The notes beneath the pieces were generated by a model. It did not search any database. It saw only the letters and a program-made list of their open reading frames with translations, and had not been told where the DNA came from. Of a stretch of DNA of 64,000 nucleotides, positions 1-12,167 are shown in pieces. Both the position numbers and the translations under genes were made by a program. The stretch spans positions 67,001-131,000 of the forward strand of contig OY970824.1 of NCBI GenBank assembly GCA_963853835.1, read 5' to 3'. The stretch comes from Calendula officinalis. Its lineage: Eukaryota > Streptophyta > Magnoliopsida > Asterales > Asteraceae. The number at the start of each line of letters is the position of its first letter. Positions within the stretch are counted from its first letter, which is position 1.

Positions 1-1093
1 AAAAGAAAACGTAAAACGACTTCAAAAGTCACTGGTTGTCCCGCGAAGATAGGATTTACCACAGTGAGGGGTACACAATCGTTCACAATATCACTATTTA
101 TTGAAAACCACAACCATGCATTAATGAATAAACGAAACATGGATTTGTGTGCAACACGTAGAGAGTTAAAATATTCTGAATTTAAATTTATGCATCAGGC
201 GGCTTTGGCAAATTTGAGTGCCACAAAAGCGCATATGTTAAAAGTAGCTTTAATGGGCGGGTATGACGGCGTACGTGGAACTCCAATAGATTGGAGGAAT
301 TTTAGGAGAGGGGTAAACATGTTCATCGGAGATACAGACGCTCAAATGATAGTTGATAAAATGATGAAGAGGCAGGAACATGTATCCGGATTCTCATTTG
401 AGTACCATCTCCAAAATTCGGAACTCGTAAGTATGTATTGGGCTGATGAAACAATGAAGGCTAACTATGACATATTCGGCGACGTTGTATCATTCGATGC
501 AACCTTCCAAGCAAACAAGTATGGTTTCACAAACTTTTTTATTACTCTTTAATATATATTAATAGTACTAATGTGATTGTAAATGTTTTTAGGTATGATT
601 TTGTTTTTGTCCCATTCAATGGAATCGATAACAACAAAAAATGTGTTACGTTTGGGGCAGCTCTTCTCTCTGATGAAATTGTGGAATCCTACTCGTGGAT
701 GCTGGAAGCTTTTAAGAAGGTTCATGTTAAACAACCACCATTAGTTGTAACCGACCAAGATCCAGCATTAAGGATATCCATTGATGATAAGTTTCCTGAA
801 TCCCGGCACATGTTATGTATGTGGCATATTACACAAAAACTTCCGGGAAAGGTAACATTAAATGTTTACAACTTATTAAACAAAAAATTCATGTACACAT
901 TGAATGTTGTTAATAGTATTAACTATTATTTAAACAGGTGCTTGGTGATTTACCCTTTAACACTGAATTCAGGAAAGATTTTCACAAGCTGATTTGGAAT
1001 ATCTATATAGAGCCAGAAGTGTTTGAGGAACGATGGGCTGAATTGATGGTTAAATACAACCTATCTAATCACAATAATAATTTCCTCGCATAG
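1..1093 (+). pseudogene. FAR1-related / MULE-transposase-like gene, 5'- and 3'-truncated
   Basis: Reading frame 1 is open from the window edge. It shows the end of a FAR1-type (WRKY-GCM1 fold) DNA-binding domain: a Cys at about residue 13 and the ENHNHAL His-x-His pair. The start of the MULE transposase domain follows (SFDATFQANK, then TDQDPALRISI and the MWHITQKL motif). Three exons close in frame: 1-518, 593-851 and 938-1093, with introns gtatgg...tttttag and gtaaca...aaacag. The spliced join restores the family motif NKYDFVFVPFNGIDN. A TAG at 1091 stops the frame shortly after, so the rest of the MULE domain and the SWIM zinc finger are missing. FAR1-family proteins are transcription factors domesticated from Mutator transposases; this copy is either a decayed family member or transposon debris. 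The truncation makes function unlikely. Confidence 0.75.
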
Positions 1094-3319
1094 TTTTCAC
1101 AAACACCCCTTCGAACTATGCTACGGGTATGGATATAAAATGGTAATGGTCGACGCTAATCCACAAAGGTAACAAGGACAAAGGAGGAGATGATTATCGA
1201 AAGTTTTGGAAATCATATATGTTATCCTATGTTTGGCGTAATTTGTCTAGTATTGCTTATCATACTATATATATACATGCTTGTAGCCTAATTTTATTGA
1301 TGTAAATTGCAATGTGTTGTCCAGGACCTATAAGTTATGGGTTCAACTCCCGTTGGACAAATATGAATAAAGTATTTGACGTTAAAAAAACTTATAACGC
1401 TATATAATTAACATATGAATAAATCGTATTACTTATGTCATTGCATGTTTTTTGAACAACTTTTTACTCGTAAAGATAAAAATAAGATTTATTAACTTTT
1501 TTCGGACACCAATACTGTAGATTGATGTAACTTTTCGTTAAAATGTATAATGTTTGAAAATAACATAACGTATACTTATTATTACACGGATTGATATTGC
1601 ATGTACACAATTATTTTTTTTCATATACCAATACTGTAAATTAATGTAATTTGTGTTAAAATGTATGTTTGAAAAGAATATAAATTATAGTTATTACTAT
1701 TGCGTGTATTTATGTACTTAGAAATATTACAAATTGTTGATCAAAATAAGCTGAACGCGTATCATGTGGGCGAAAAGGCTGACTTGGATGGTTAGAAATG
1801 TCTCTTTCATACATTTTATGAACCATTAATCATGTCTTTCCTTTTGTATTTTATGTTCTATTACACTATTTGTTGTTTTCTCTCTGAAATTTATATATAA
1901 ATAGTAACCATATCTACCACTATAATATATTTTAGTTTGTCTGCTACCATATGACTCTTTGTTGCAAGCATCATGGGACCTACAGACTCTTTTGGCATTT
2001 GTAAATAGGAAAAACACAGAATTTTCCTGTGAGTACACGGTATGCATGTATTATAGGCTCGTTATCGAGCCTTTGGCGTCGGAAAATGCTCAGAAACAAA
2101 CTCATTCAGAGAGAATGAGTCAAAATTTGGTAAAACTTTATGAGTGGAACATCTATATGCTATCAAAGCTTATGTGTTCTAGATGAAGCCAATAGTTCAT
2201 ACGCTATAAATTACATAGTACGAGACGGAGTTGGCTCCAAACAACGTTTCATGGAAGATTACATTTGTGATGAAACAAAATACACGATATGATATTCAGA
2301 TAACGATACCATATGAGCTCTCACCTTTTTCTTTCAATTGTTGAAGTTATTACTAACTACAATATTCAACCTATATATTCTCGAGCATTTTTATTCTTAG
2401 ATCATGACCACTCGTTACTCTTGGTAGAATGAGTATAACCCTATGATGAAATGCACCGCCACATCAATTAGCATACATGTCAACCCATAATGGGTTTTAT
2501 GATCAATTACAAATTGGTAAACGTTATAGTCGTAAAATGTATAGATAATTTACCAAATGTATACGAGATCTGTTAGTCCCAAATAATTGTACGTAATATG
2601 ATTTTAAAATTTTTCTTTATTAGTCAATAATGATAAACAAAATACAAATAATTGTGAAATAATTAAGAACACGAATCCTAACTAAATTATTTGAAAGAGA
2701 TAAATAATATAACAAATGTTAACTAACACAAGTATCGACTGAGATGCATCTTGACTCAGTCATCGATCTATTTACCGTGTTATGTGTTCAATTCCTTACC
2801 ATATATATATTTTTAGAAAGATATTTACGCTTCAATGTTGCATTATTTGTAAATTGAATAATTATACAGATCGATCTTAGGGACAAGGATACTGTTATTA
2901 CTTGGCTGCAAGCTGTGTGGACACTAGCTTAACATTGTAAACTTCTGACCACTTTTACTTGTGATTCATATTTTCTCATTATTGATATGAATTTACCTCT
3001 CATTTGGAGTCTTAGTAACCGTATTAATTGGATGATTATTTCTGAAGAAAATTAAGTGAATATATATCATTCATGCCGCTCAAGGCATGCGGTACATACA
3101 GATTTATGCTTCTGGACTCGATCACATACGATTATATATAGTTCATTCAATTATCGTGTCTTTTAATTGTTGATTATTACTATAAATGACATGAATATAT
3201 ATGAAAAGCTAAACGTACGTACATCAACGTACAAAGCTTTTATGTACTAGTGATATACTAATGAATTCATTTGATCGAGTTCCTCTCTTCTTAATTGGCC
3301 GGTCCTCTGCAATTAATAA
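1094..3319. other. AT-rich intergenic stretch, no gene recognised
   Basis: About 2.2 kb of AT-rich DNA with only short frames that lack splice continuity or recognisable motifs. Just downstream of the FAR1-like stop, traces of degraded coding sequence may persist to about 1260. A small imperfect inverted repeat (actgagatgc / gactcagtcatcgat) sits near 2735-2765. I see nothing else that supports a feature. Confidence 0.5.
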
Positions 3320-3327
3320 ACTGTATA

Positions 3328-5106
3328 CAGGGCCGTCTTAAACCGTTTTGGGGCCCGGGGCGAAATATAAAATGGGGCCCCTAACATGCTCCGAACCATA
3401 ATATAAAGTTAACAACTAAAAAAAACTTTAAATAAATTTGAATCAGAAATACAATCTAAAGAGCAATAATCGAAGAACACCAAGGTAGAAACCAAACCTC
3501 AAAATCTGATTGCTTCAAAAATCAAAACCAGAAAACATAAAAAGTTCAAACCAGTACATAAAAAGTTCAAACCATTACATAAAAGTTCAAAAATATGACT
3601 TCCAACGGTTTAAGTTTGGAAAAACTTCTTTCGACCATCATTGTAACCGGCACGATCCACCATATCTTATGCGTGAGTAACACATTCAAACCTATTTTTC
3701 AATTGAAAAAGAGCCATGTCCATCAAAACAAGAAAAAAATCAATTCTAAAAGCTTCTTGAGAAGTTTTTTGTCCTCCTTCGGTATTTGAAACTTCATCAA
3801 ATTTGTTTTTTCTACAAGAATTGCGTTTTTTGGGAAATTCAGGTTCAACTCCAATTTTATACGCCATTTGTTTAGCTTCACTGATAGCCAAATCAAACCC
3901 ATTTTCCCTATATTTTTCAAAAAAATCAACGAATCCCACCAAATTTCTCATTGCGACATCAAGAGTCATATCATTAGAGTGTAACTTTTTACATACCAAA
4001 TCAACTCTGCATAAAATTTCACACCAAATGACCAAACTTACAACAAATTCAAAACTCGAAAGTTCACCATTTACCAATGATTCAACATCTTTACAAATCT
4101 TTCCATCATCACTTGCTTGAGCTAATATTTCTGCTTTGTGACAAGAATTTGCCATGTCACATAAAACTAAATCAAGACTATCATACCAACAAGAATTTTC
4201 CATGACCAAGTTTATTATGATATAACATGATCAAGCTTGTATAATTGAACTTGAGGCAAATGTACTTTGAGTCTTTGATTATTTCTGCAAAATTTTAATA
4301 ACCAAAACACTATTAGATTCAAGGATATAAGCTAAATCATATTTATAAAGTGAAAAATTCCATAAGGATTCACAATAAAGAAAACATTGTTATTTATATA
4401 TTTGTTCTTATTTATATATTTAATAACTGCTGTGACACATTTAAATGCAATCGAAATTGAAACAGTATGAATCGAAAATTGAAAATTGAAACAATATGAT
4501 AAAGAAAACTGAAAATTGAAAATTGAAATCGTGGGCCAATTTTCTTAAATTGTTCTTAAATTGCAATCGAAAATTGCATACTGTGAAAAAGAAAACCTGG
4601 GCCAATTTAAAAAACATTTAAATTGTATAATGAATCGAAACATTTAATAATCGAAAATTGAAATTGAAAATTTATAATTAAAATCGAAAGTTGAAACCTA
4701 CCGGAAAAATGTCGATGTACTGTGCTTCGCTACTGCAGCTGCCCTAATTGAAAATTGAAATCGAAAATTGGTGATGGAAGAGATGAGGGATTGATGATTG
4801 ATGAAGCAACAATTGTTTAAAGGAAGAAGAAATCGGATTCCAACTTCCAAGATACCGTTTCGACTCTCCATGACAGCAATCAATGTTAGCGTGCGTGATA
4901 CATCGTCCCTGGCTGCCTGCGTTTTTCCCTAATATCAATCCATTTTTATTTTGGGCTTAAGTTTGGGCTAAGTTTGGGCCTTTTCTAGTAAAGTATAATT
5001 TTTTTCTTGGGCTAAATATATAGAAAATTACTAAAATAGGGGGCCCTATGACGTTTGGGGGCCCGGGGCGGTCACCCAGCTTGCCCCACCCATTGAGCCG
5101 GGCCTG
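3328..5106 (-). mobile_element. hAT-superfamily DNA transposon, internally degenerate
   Basis: The element is bounded by CAGGGCCGTCTT at its left end and, read inwards on the opposite strand, CAGGCCCGGCTC at its right end. This is a short imperfect terminal inverted repeat of the hAT type. It is flanked by a perfect 8-bp direct repeat ACTGTATA at 3320-3327 and 5107-5114, the target-site length expected of hAT insertions. Next to each end lie GC-rich subterminal blocks built on GGGGCCC / GGGCCCGGGGCG, which stand out in AT-rich surroundings. The interior holds a minus-strand transposase fragment (3667-4209) and AT-rich sequence with many degenerate gaaaattgaaa-type units (about 4440-4790). The coding remnant is far shorter than a full hAT transposase, so the copy is non-autonomous. 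The intact target duplication shows it is still at its insertion site. Confidence 0.85.
3667..4209 (-). pseudogene. hAT transposase fragment (ZMYM1-like / TTF zinc-finger type)
   Basis: A 180-residue minus-strand frame inside the hAT element. The segment around FEFVVSLVIWCEILCRVD, followed by SNDMTLDVAMRNL and FFEKYRENGFDLAISEAKQM, matches the internal region of plant hAT transposases annotated as zinc finger MYM-type protein 1-like. The N-terminal TTF zinc finger, the catalytic RNase-H-like core and the C-terminal hAT dimerisation region are not seen. The fragment cannot encode an active transposase. Assignment rests on family pattern recognition and on the element's 8-bp target duplication. 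Confidence 0.75.
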
Positions 5107-5114
5107 ACTGTATA

Positions 5115-6250
5115 TATGGTCGATTTAGACAGTTAAGTATATCATTAATTACCAGGGTAACATGATATAAAAAATATGATATGTTGAAACAAAAAGAGAT
5201 AAAACAGTCACGAACCATTAATTAAACAGTACCAGCAAAGAAATGATATTGATAATTAAGAGTTTATCCAATTTAGCAAGAAATATTAAGATATAAACAT
5301 ACGGCTACACACAGAAAGATTTGGACCAGAGAGCGCTTGTACAACACTGTCTTTGATGCTAGCTTTGAATAGCGTAGCAAGTAGCCCCTACCCAGAGGGC
5401 GTACCCTCGACTACGGTTGAGTAAAACAATCAGTGCACCTGATCTCGTCGGTAGGAATCCGTTGGTTGGTTTTGACGTTTTAGTGTTTCTTTCACTCTTA
5501 TTATATTAATTTTGAAAAATAAATTAATACAAATTACATTTTAAATAAAGGAAATATAAAAAATAATGTTTTTATTATTAATAATAAAGAGAAAACGGAA
5601 AGAGAAACAAATAGTAAATTTTAAGTACGTAAAAACTTTTAAAAAATTAACTTTTTGTATAAAACCCAATCTTATGCTAGGGATGACCCGATTGGAACCG
5701 GGTTCGGTTAGAGTAAATCGGGTATGGTCCCGATTGAAACTTAAATAGTAATTTGAGCCGATTAATTTTAGATGTTTTTATCATATTTGTTAGTATATAC
5801 ATGTAATTTTAGAATAGTTTACAAATAACAATTGTTTAATTAACATAGTCGAATACTTAGTTGTCCCCTTCTTTTCTCCTCACCCTTTAGTCCATAACGC
5901 CTGCCTCGATTCTCCGGCCCCTCCTTCCTTGCGTCGTCGATATACCGAAGATTCCAACCGACGAAAGAGACAAGTAGAAGGAAATTGCTTTTGGCACGAG
6001 CCTCAGGTTATTTTTTAGATACTTGTTGTTCGTCCCTTTTGTAGACGAGACGTGTGTTCCTATAAGAGAATTTGATCCTGGACCACCACGCTACATAAAA
6101 CGCTACCATGGTCCCTCGTCAATTTTCACCTAATCATACCAAGAAGATTATTGTTGTCCCCCCAAAAGGCCTAGAAAGTGCACTCTATGAATATTTATTT
6201 TGCTAAAATCCAAGCACTAGAATTTGGTCTTTTTATCAGTAACGAACACA
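5115..6250. other. Intergenic stretch between two transposons
   Basis: AT-rich sequence with no convincing coding frame. It contains the host DNA split by the gypsy element: the ancestral sequence would read ...cgaacaca-tatat-gaatgcaaacc... A GC-richer patch at 5330-5460 and a pyrimidine-rich patch at 5870-6000 look different from their surroundings, but I recognise no family in either. Confidence 0.4.
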
Positions 6251-6255
6251 TATAT

Positions 6256-6874
6256 TGTTGAAACCGGTTCTTCGTGAGGTCTGGATGGACGGTGAGTCCT
6301 CTGATTACGGACGTAGAACCTGAAAGAACAAACGAAACCCTAAGTCAGATGCTCCCCAAGGGTTATCCTCGTGAGAACACTCCGACGCTCAAGTTAGATT
6401 TTATGACGTAAGGTCTTTAAGAAAGCATATCGTTAATACGAGATCGTATTAAATGTATGAATGCGATCGAGGATTAGCATTCAATGCTTGGGTTCGGTAG
6501 TATTGAATGCTAAGTGTTAGAAATGGAGAGTTCGGACGTACCTTCTGAAGAGGCGATATGTCTCTTTTATAACCGATCGGTTGGGCGGGAAACAAACTGC
6601 TTGATCTCTTCAGTCCGGTCCACGCAAGGGTCTTTCGGGCAAAGGGTTGCGGTTCAGTCTGTTATTCATTGTGCCAAGACTTAAGCTTTCACCGATGCCG
6701 TCTTGGGTTTGGATCGCATTTAATGCTCTCGTGGCTCGATGTACTTTTCCTGGAAATCCGTTTGGCGCTTGGATCACCACATGGGGATACGAGTCTGATA
6801 CCATTCGTCGGAAACCTTTCGTCCGGGTGTTCGATGCATCGCTGCAGGTCATGTATTTTGACTATGTCTTATTA
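6256..6874 (-). repeat. 3' LTR of the Tat gypsy element (coding orientation)
   Basis: 619 bp, direct repeat of 15456-16074. Differences I can see are at or near the gctccccaagg/gctccctgagg, gcatatcgttaatacg/gcatgtcgttaagacg, aaacaaac/aaacagac, gcaaggg/gcaatgg, aatccg/aattcg, atacgag/atatgag and ccattcg/ccgttcg sites. The target duplication TATAT lies immediately outside. Confidence 0.92.
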
Positions 6875-6882
6875 AGTCCCCT
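6875..6882 (-). promoter_or_regulatory. Putative polypurine tract of the Tat element
   Basis: On the minus strand AGGGGACT abuts the 3' LTR, the expected place for the plus-strand primer. It is short, and the last two bases are not purines. Confidence 0.4.
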
Positions 6883-7132
6883 AAGTTGGAGGTGAACTTT
6901 TATGCGTAAGTTTGCTTCTAACTTTAATCTGTTTTCTCAACTCCGATTTAAATGTCACTTCTCCGTCTGGTCTGCTAAAGTTACCGTTACTTTGGTTTTT
7001 TCGACCGTTATAACCATCATTGCGAGTCTTCTCAACTTCTCCGCTTATATAACTCGTTTTTCGCTTCCTTCCTTCTTTACCATTCCACTTTCCTTTTAAC
7101 TTCTCCTTTTCCCCCAATCTTTTGAAGCCAGA

Positions 7133-9653
7133 ATGACTAAGAAAGATAAGCCAATGAAGGATAAAAGCGAGAAACCTGTCAAGATTACTGCCCTTAACAC
7201 GCGTACCAACCTTTCCGCCGCCGATCTACCCTCTATTATTTCTGATTTTCATATCAACCCTAAATATGCTCTTCGCCTGCCCATGGAGTCGGAAAGCATT
7301 AAATCACCTCCTGAAGGTTTTGAACCCGTTTATCTTCAACACCTGTCAGGGGGACTCCGCTTTCCACTCGATGATTTCATCATCGCATTACTTCAGGATC
7401 TTGAATTGCATGTTGCACAACTTGCCCCAAACTCCTTCCGAAAGATTATTGCCTTCATCATGTTATGCCGTTCTCTTGGTATACCTTTGTCCCCCAGGTT
7501 ATTTCGCAACTTGTATGTAGTCACCGGTCGTGGGGATTGGGCTGTTCTTACTGTTCGAGCTGGGCGCAGTGAGCGTATCATTGGTTTGAGAGATTCAATT
7601 CATGGCTGGAAGAATGGGTTTCTGTTTGTTGACCGTGCCGCCTTTAAGGGTGTGAAGTTCCCTTGGGGAAAAATCGTCGGTCGTACTTCTGAGCCTCCCC
7701 CAGAATTAACTCTTGAGGAGACCGCACAAATTCAAACCCTTTCATCTGTCGAGATTAGGTGGGAAGATCCCGACGAAATTTTTCTGGGAATGGCCGATTT
7801 GAGTCCTTCGTACTATTCTCAAGGCGTTCGTCCGATCTGGATGATTGACGGCAAAGAGGTATCGCTACTTCAACGTTTAAAGATGCCGAAAAGCACCCCT
7901 CCTTCCGGCATTACTTCTGTGGTCAACGGGCCCATCGTGCCTTTCATTCCGTCATTAGAAACGTTAGAAAGTTCTGAAGAGACCCTTGATGCTCGAATAT
8001 CCACCTCTGGTGTGGCTGTGGCTTCCGTTGCTCCCGAAGGACGTTCGTCAGGTTTTACAGTTGAAGATACCATGGTACATGATTCCCAACTCGAGATCTC
8101 CAAACCACGAAAGATCCGGACGGTCCGATCTGTTTCTGTTCCGGAAAAACCGAAAGCCCCTCGTATGAAAAGACCACTTGGTGGAGGTTCCCATTCTTCT
8201 CCCAAGCGAATCTTGGTCGAAGAAGAAGGTATGTTTTATTATTTTAGCGTTTTTTTTATATGTTTATCAACGTCTTGCCGGGTGCTCATAGCGTAATTGA
8301 TTTTATGCAGAAGTACCTGAGCCTGTCGTCGTTCCTGAGAAAACTCACGATGTTGTGGGTCTTTCTGAAACCCAATCCGTGATTGCTCCTCCTTCTACAT
8401 CTGTGGTGTCTTCTGCAAGCCCTTCACTTATCACAATACCACCCTTACCCTCATCGTTTCGCCGTCCATTAGTATCCTCAAGCACCGCTGCTTTAGTAGC
8501 TTTTGGGAGCAGCTTATTTGGTTCTGGGATGCAACTATCTTCCATCGCCAAGAGTTCTTTTTCATCACAACCCACCCATAGTCAGTCTTCTCTGCCGAAC
8601 TTCCCTTTTTTAGGTAGGTTCTCTTTTAACGATTTTCATATTACGTACGTATGCTCTTATCAATTTTGTTTTGTAGGTAAGAAAGTGCGGACCACCATCT
8701 CTGCATCTACTGCCGAACCCTTTGGGACTGTCAAGTCGTCGGGTCCCCAGAGAGTTGAGGCAACTGCGATCGTTACTTCCTCCCCCATTGTTCACACTGC
8801 AAAGTCTGCTGAACCAGGCTTCGAAGGTTTCTCAGATGAGGGCTTATTCTCAAGAGCCCATTCTGTGTTACTTTCTGCCACCGAAATCCTGTCAGAGCTA
8901 CATGCAAGAGGTGTTCGCCATCGGCAGACTTTCCTTCATGATAGTTTGGAGTTTACCCGTTTGAATGAGTTGATATGCACCGTGAAAAAATTACACCAGG
9001 AAGAGTTAGAGGAGAAAAACCGTTTGGCGAATGAGAATAAGTCTTTAGCAGAGGAGAATTGAGAGCTTGTAGCGGGTATTGAAGAAGTGAGGAAGTCCAC
9101 CTCCGAAAAAGATGTGCAGATTATTGATTTAAAGAGTGAACATGGTGCTCTTTCTGCGAGGATTGCTGAGCTAGAACACCTGTTGGTTGAGAAAGATGCG
9201 GCTGCTAAGGAAGCTTTGGATTCCTCTTTCCAAGAAAATGAGAAGCTACAGGACCAGGTGGGGGCCTGCTATCGAGACATCTCCTGGTTGTTACAGAAAG
9301 GAGTCTCTGGAGCCGTTCAGGCTTTCATCTCCTCTGAAGAGTTCGTGAATGCTAATACCAAACTTCAGAGGGAAAGCATTCGGTTTGGCCAGTATCAGGG
9401 ATGCTTAGATACGCACCATACGTACCCTGACTTGCTTAAAGATGCCATGCTTGTTCACAACTATCCTGATAGTCAAACAAACATTATGGGTTTATTTGGT
9501 GAGCTAGTATCCGTTCGTCCTCCTTTGTTGCAGGCTCTTGAATCAGGAGCTATTTCTCTTGGTGACCTGAAAGCTCAACTCCTCGACGTTTCTACTGGTC
9601 CAGAGGATGTGACCGAGAGCTCCACCCAAGGGCAGAATCCTCCCACTTCTTAA
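7133..9653 (+). pseudogene. Antisense ORF of the Tat element (putative gypsy-type transposon domain protein)
   Basis: Opposite in strand to gag-pol, between pol and the 3' LTR. The N-terminal part (FPLDDFIIALLQDLELHVAQ, then LAPNSFRKIIAFIMLC, then a WKNGFLFVD segment) resembles the plant 'putative gypsy type transposon' domain (Transposase_28 type). The C-terminal part is Ser/Pro-rich and then heptad-rich, likely coiled coil (about 8980-9240). Exon 1 (7133-8228) joins exon 2 (from 8311) through an 82-nt GT-AG intron, restoring the frame EEE-VPEPVV. A second GT-AG pair (8614-8676, 63 nt) is frame-neutral and may be optional. One in-frame TGA at 9060-9062 splits an otherwise continuous reading frame; CGA to TGA would explain it. 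The protein's function is unknown in the family. Start chosen at the first ATG with domain homology behind it. Confidence 0.75.
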
Positions 9654-10149
9654 GTTCTTTTAGGCGAAGAATTTTTTTTTTTGTAATAGTTGTGTTGCTT
9701 TTGAAGAAATGCTTGTAACTTGTACTCTGCTAGACAGATGTATTGTTTGCCTGTCGTAATGCAAACTTTGTTTATGTTTAATGTTCGTATTTTTGTTCGT
9801 CCGTATTTTTATTCGTTTACACAGATTTCTTATTCTTAGAGGCGTCCCTCCTGAGAATTTTTGTGTAATTTCGCATGCATGTTTATATTTCGTCGTATTG
9901 GTTGATTTTAACCATAAATAGAATGTTTAATCATTTCTGGGATTAGAACGTTCTACTCTTATTCGCAGGGAGCTATTAGAATTTCGCAGTCTAATAACTG
10001 TCGCAGGAAGGCCTTATTGACAAAAGGGGGCCGCTCATAGGGGTTTTTGTTAATTCATTCAACTTAATACAAACGATTATCAAGGAATGATCGTACAATA
10101 TTTTAAACATAAAAAGCTTATCGCAGCATAAAATCAACTTTTCAATATC
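9654..10149. other. Spacer between the antisense ORF and the pol 3' end
   Basis: About 500 bp inside the Tat element where two convergent coding regions end. It contains a T-rich tract after the antisense ORF stop and probably both 3' untranslated regions. No further frame recognised. Confidence 0.5.
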
Positions 10150-12167
10150 CTAATAGTGGAACTTTCGCAAGTTCCTCATGTTCCAAGTTCGAGGAATGGT
10201 CGACCCATTCATTGCTTCTAATACGTACGACCCGTTTCTCCTGGCCTCCTTCACTCTGTATGGACCTTCCCAATTGGGTGTAAGCTTCCCTGGTTTGTAG
10301 TGTAGGCTAGCCTCGTTCTTTCGCAACACCAGGTCTCCTACCTTGCATACTGCCCCCGGACCTTCGTGTTGTAGTACCCTTCTGTTTGTAACTTGTACGC
10401 TGCCTGTCATAGGGCGGCGTTTTCTCTTCGTTCGTCTACCAGGTCTAGATTATGCCTTAATGCTTCCATATTTTCATCCAGACGGAAATTTTCTACTCGT
10501 GGAGATGGTATGGTAACTTCAAGTGGTATGACTGCTTCCGTCCCATACACCAGACTATAGGGAGTTTCTTGAGTTGCACTCCTTGCTGTGGTCCGGTATG
10601 ACCACAGTACACTTTGTAGCTCATCTGCCCACCCCCCTTCTGCCCGACTTAGACGTTTCTTTATTCCTTTTACTATCGTTCTATTTGTCACCTCAGTTTG
10701 CCCATTGGCCTGGGGGTGAGCGACGGATGTAAAGTTTTGGCGAATACTCAAGTTCGCACACCATTCTTTAAAGGGGTTACTGGCGAATTGCTTCCCATTG
10801 TCGCTTATGATGGTATGTGGGAGGCCAAACCTACACACGATCTGCTGCCATACGAACTTCACAACATTTGCTCCTGAGATGCATGCTAATGGTTTTGCTT
10901 CAACCCACTTAGTGAAGTAATCTACCGCCACCACCAAAAATTTCAGACCTCCCGGAGCCTTCGGAAAAGGACCCACTATGTCGATTCCCCACCGACAGAA
11001 CGGCCATGGGCTTTGAATACTCGTAAGATTAACGGGTGCTTGTTTAGGGACATTTGAATACGCCTGGCATTTCCGACATTTCTTAACGTATTCTTGGATG
11101 TCCTTCGACATTCGGGGCCAAAAGTACCCCATTCTGAATACCTTTTGTGTTAGAGCCCTTGACCCTGCATGCGCTCCACAAAGGCCTTCATGTACTTCCT
11201 GTATTGCTTTCTGGGATTCTGTTTGGCCCAAACACCGCAACCACGGGGTAGAGTACCCTTTTCGATACAGTTGGTCATTCTTGATCACGTACCTTCCGGC
11301 GTTCATCCTAACCTTTCTTGCTTCACCTGGGTTAGAAGGAAGAGTTCCTTCTGCAATGTATTGCTTGATCGGCTTCATCCAGCAGTTGTTGCTTTCGTCT
11401 ATACCTGCTACCTCTTCCGTTGCTTCCTCGATACTTCTTCTTGGTAGTACTTCTACCAGGACCTCTTTCGTGAGGTGATGGTATAACATTGAAGCTAGCT
11501 TGCTAAGTGCGTCTGCCTCTTTGTTCTTGGTTCGGGGAACCTGAGTAATTTTGAACTTTTCGAACTTGGCCACTTTATTTTTTACTTGTTCCAAGTATCG
11601 CTTCATGTGACTTTCTTTGGCTTCGTAGGACCCATTTACTTGGTTAACGACCAACATTGAGTCCGCAGATGCTTCCAACTCCTTTACCTCCAAACTTTTA
11701 GCCAGGCTCAACCCGGCTAACAACGCCTCATACTCAGCTTCATTATTTGAACATGCGAAATCGAACCTTAGAGCGTATGTTACTTTCTCTTCCTTAGGTC
11801 CGGACAGGATGACTCCTGCACCGCAACCATCTGCTCCTGCAGCTCCGTCAGTGTACATCTGCCACACAGCCCTGCTTCCTTCGCATACTGGTTTCCCTTT
11901 CTCCTCAACTTGCATACTTTCCCCGTTCGGCCTTTCGTCGTCCGGCATCTCTAACAACAAATCTGCCAGTGCCTGACCCTTTATACTTGGTCTTGGTTTG
12001 AACACCATCTCGTACTCCCCAAGCTCTATTGCCCATTTGGTCTTTCGTCCCGACCTTTCGGGTTGAAGTAATATGTTTTTGATCGGTTGGTTAGTTAGAA
12101 TTGTTACCGTATGAGCTTGAAAGTATCTCTTCAATCGTCTGACCGAATATATCAAACTTAATATCAA
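10150..12167 (-). pseudogene. pol (RNH-INT): Tat element plant-type RNase H and integrase
   Basis: The first RNase H ends with the KRYFQAHTVTILT and KWAIELGEYEMVF motifs. A second RNase H follows: YTDGAAGADG (Asp), NNEAEYEALLAGL (Glu), ASADSMLVVNQ (Asp) and KNKEADALSKLAS (Asp). This is the plant/archaeal-like domain diagnostic of Tat elements. Next comes integrase with a His-His-Cys-Cys zinc region (HEGLCGAHAGS ... CRKCQ) and a DDE core (WGIDIVGPFP, IISDNGKQF, HPQANGQTEVTNRT). A TGA at 10407-10409 interrupts DERRENAAL, probably from CGA. A frameshift near 10350 then moves the GPY/F-like C-terminus (VGDLVLRKNEAS, PNWEGPYRV) to another frame, ending at 10150. Integration function is therefore lost in this copy. 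Confidence 0.87.

Noticed and set aside
1310..1375. tRNA-like B-box (gggttcaactcccgt) with short flanking complementarity
   Set aside because: No A-box, anticodon arm or full cloverleaf could be drawn, so neither a tRNA nor a SINE is supported.
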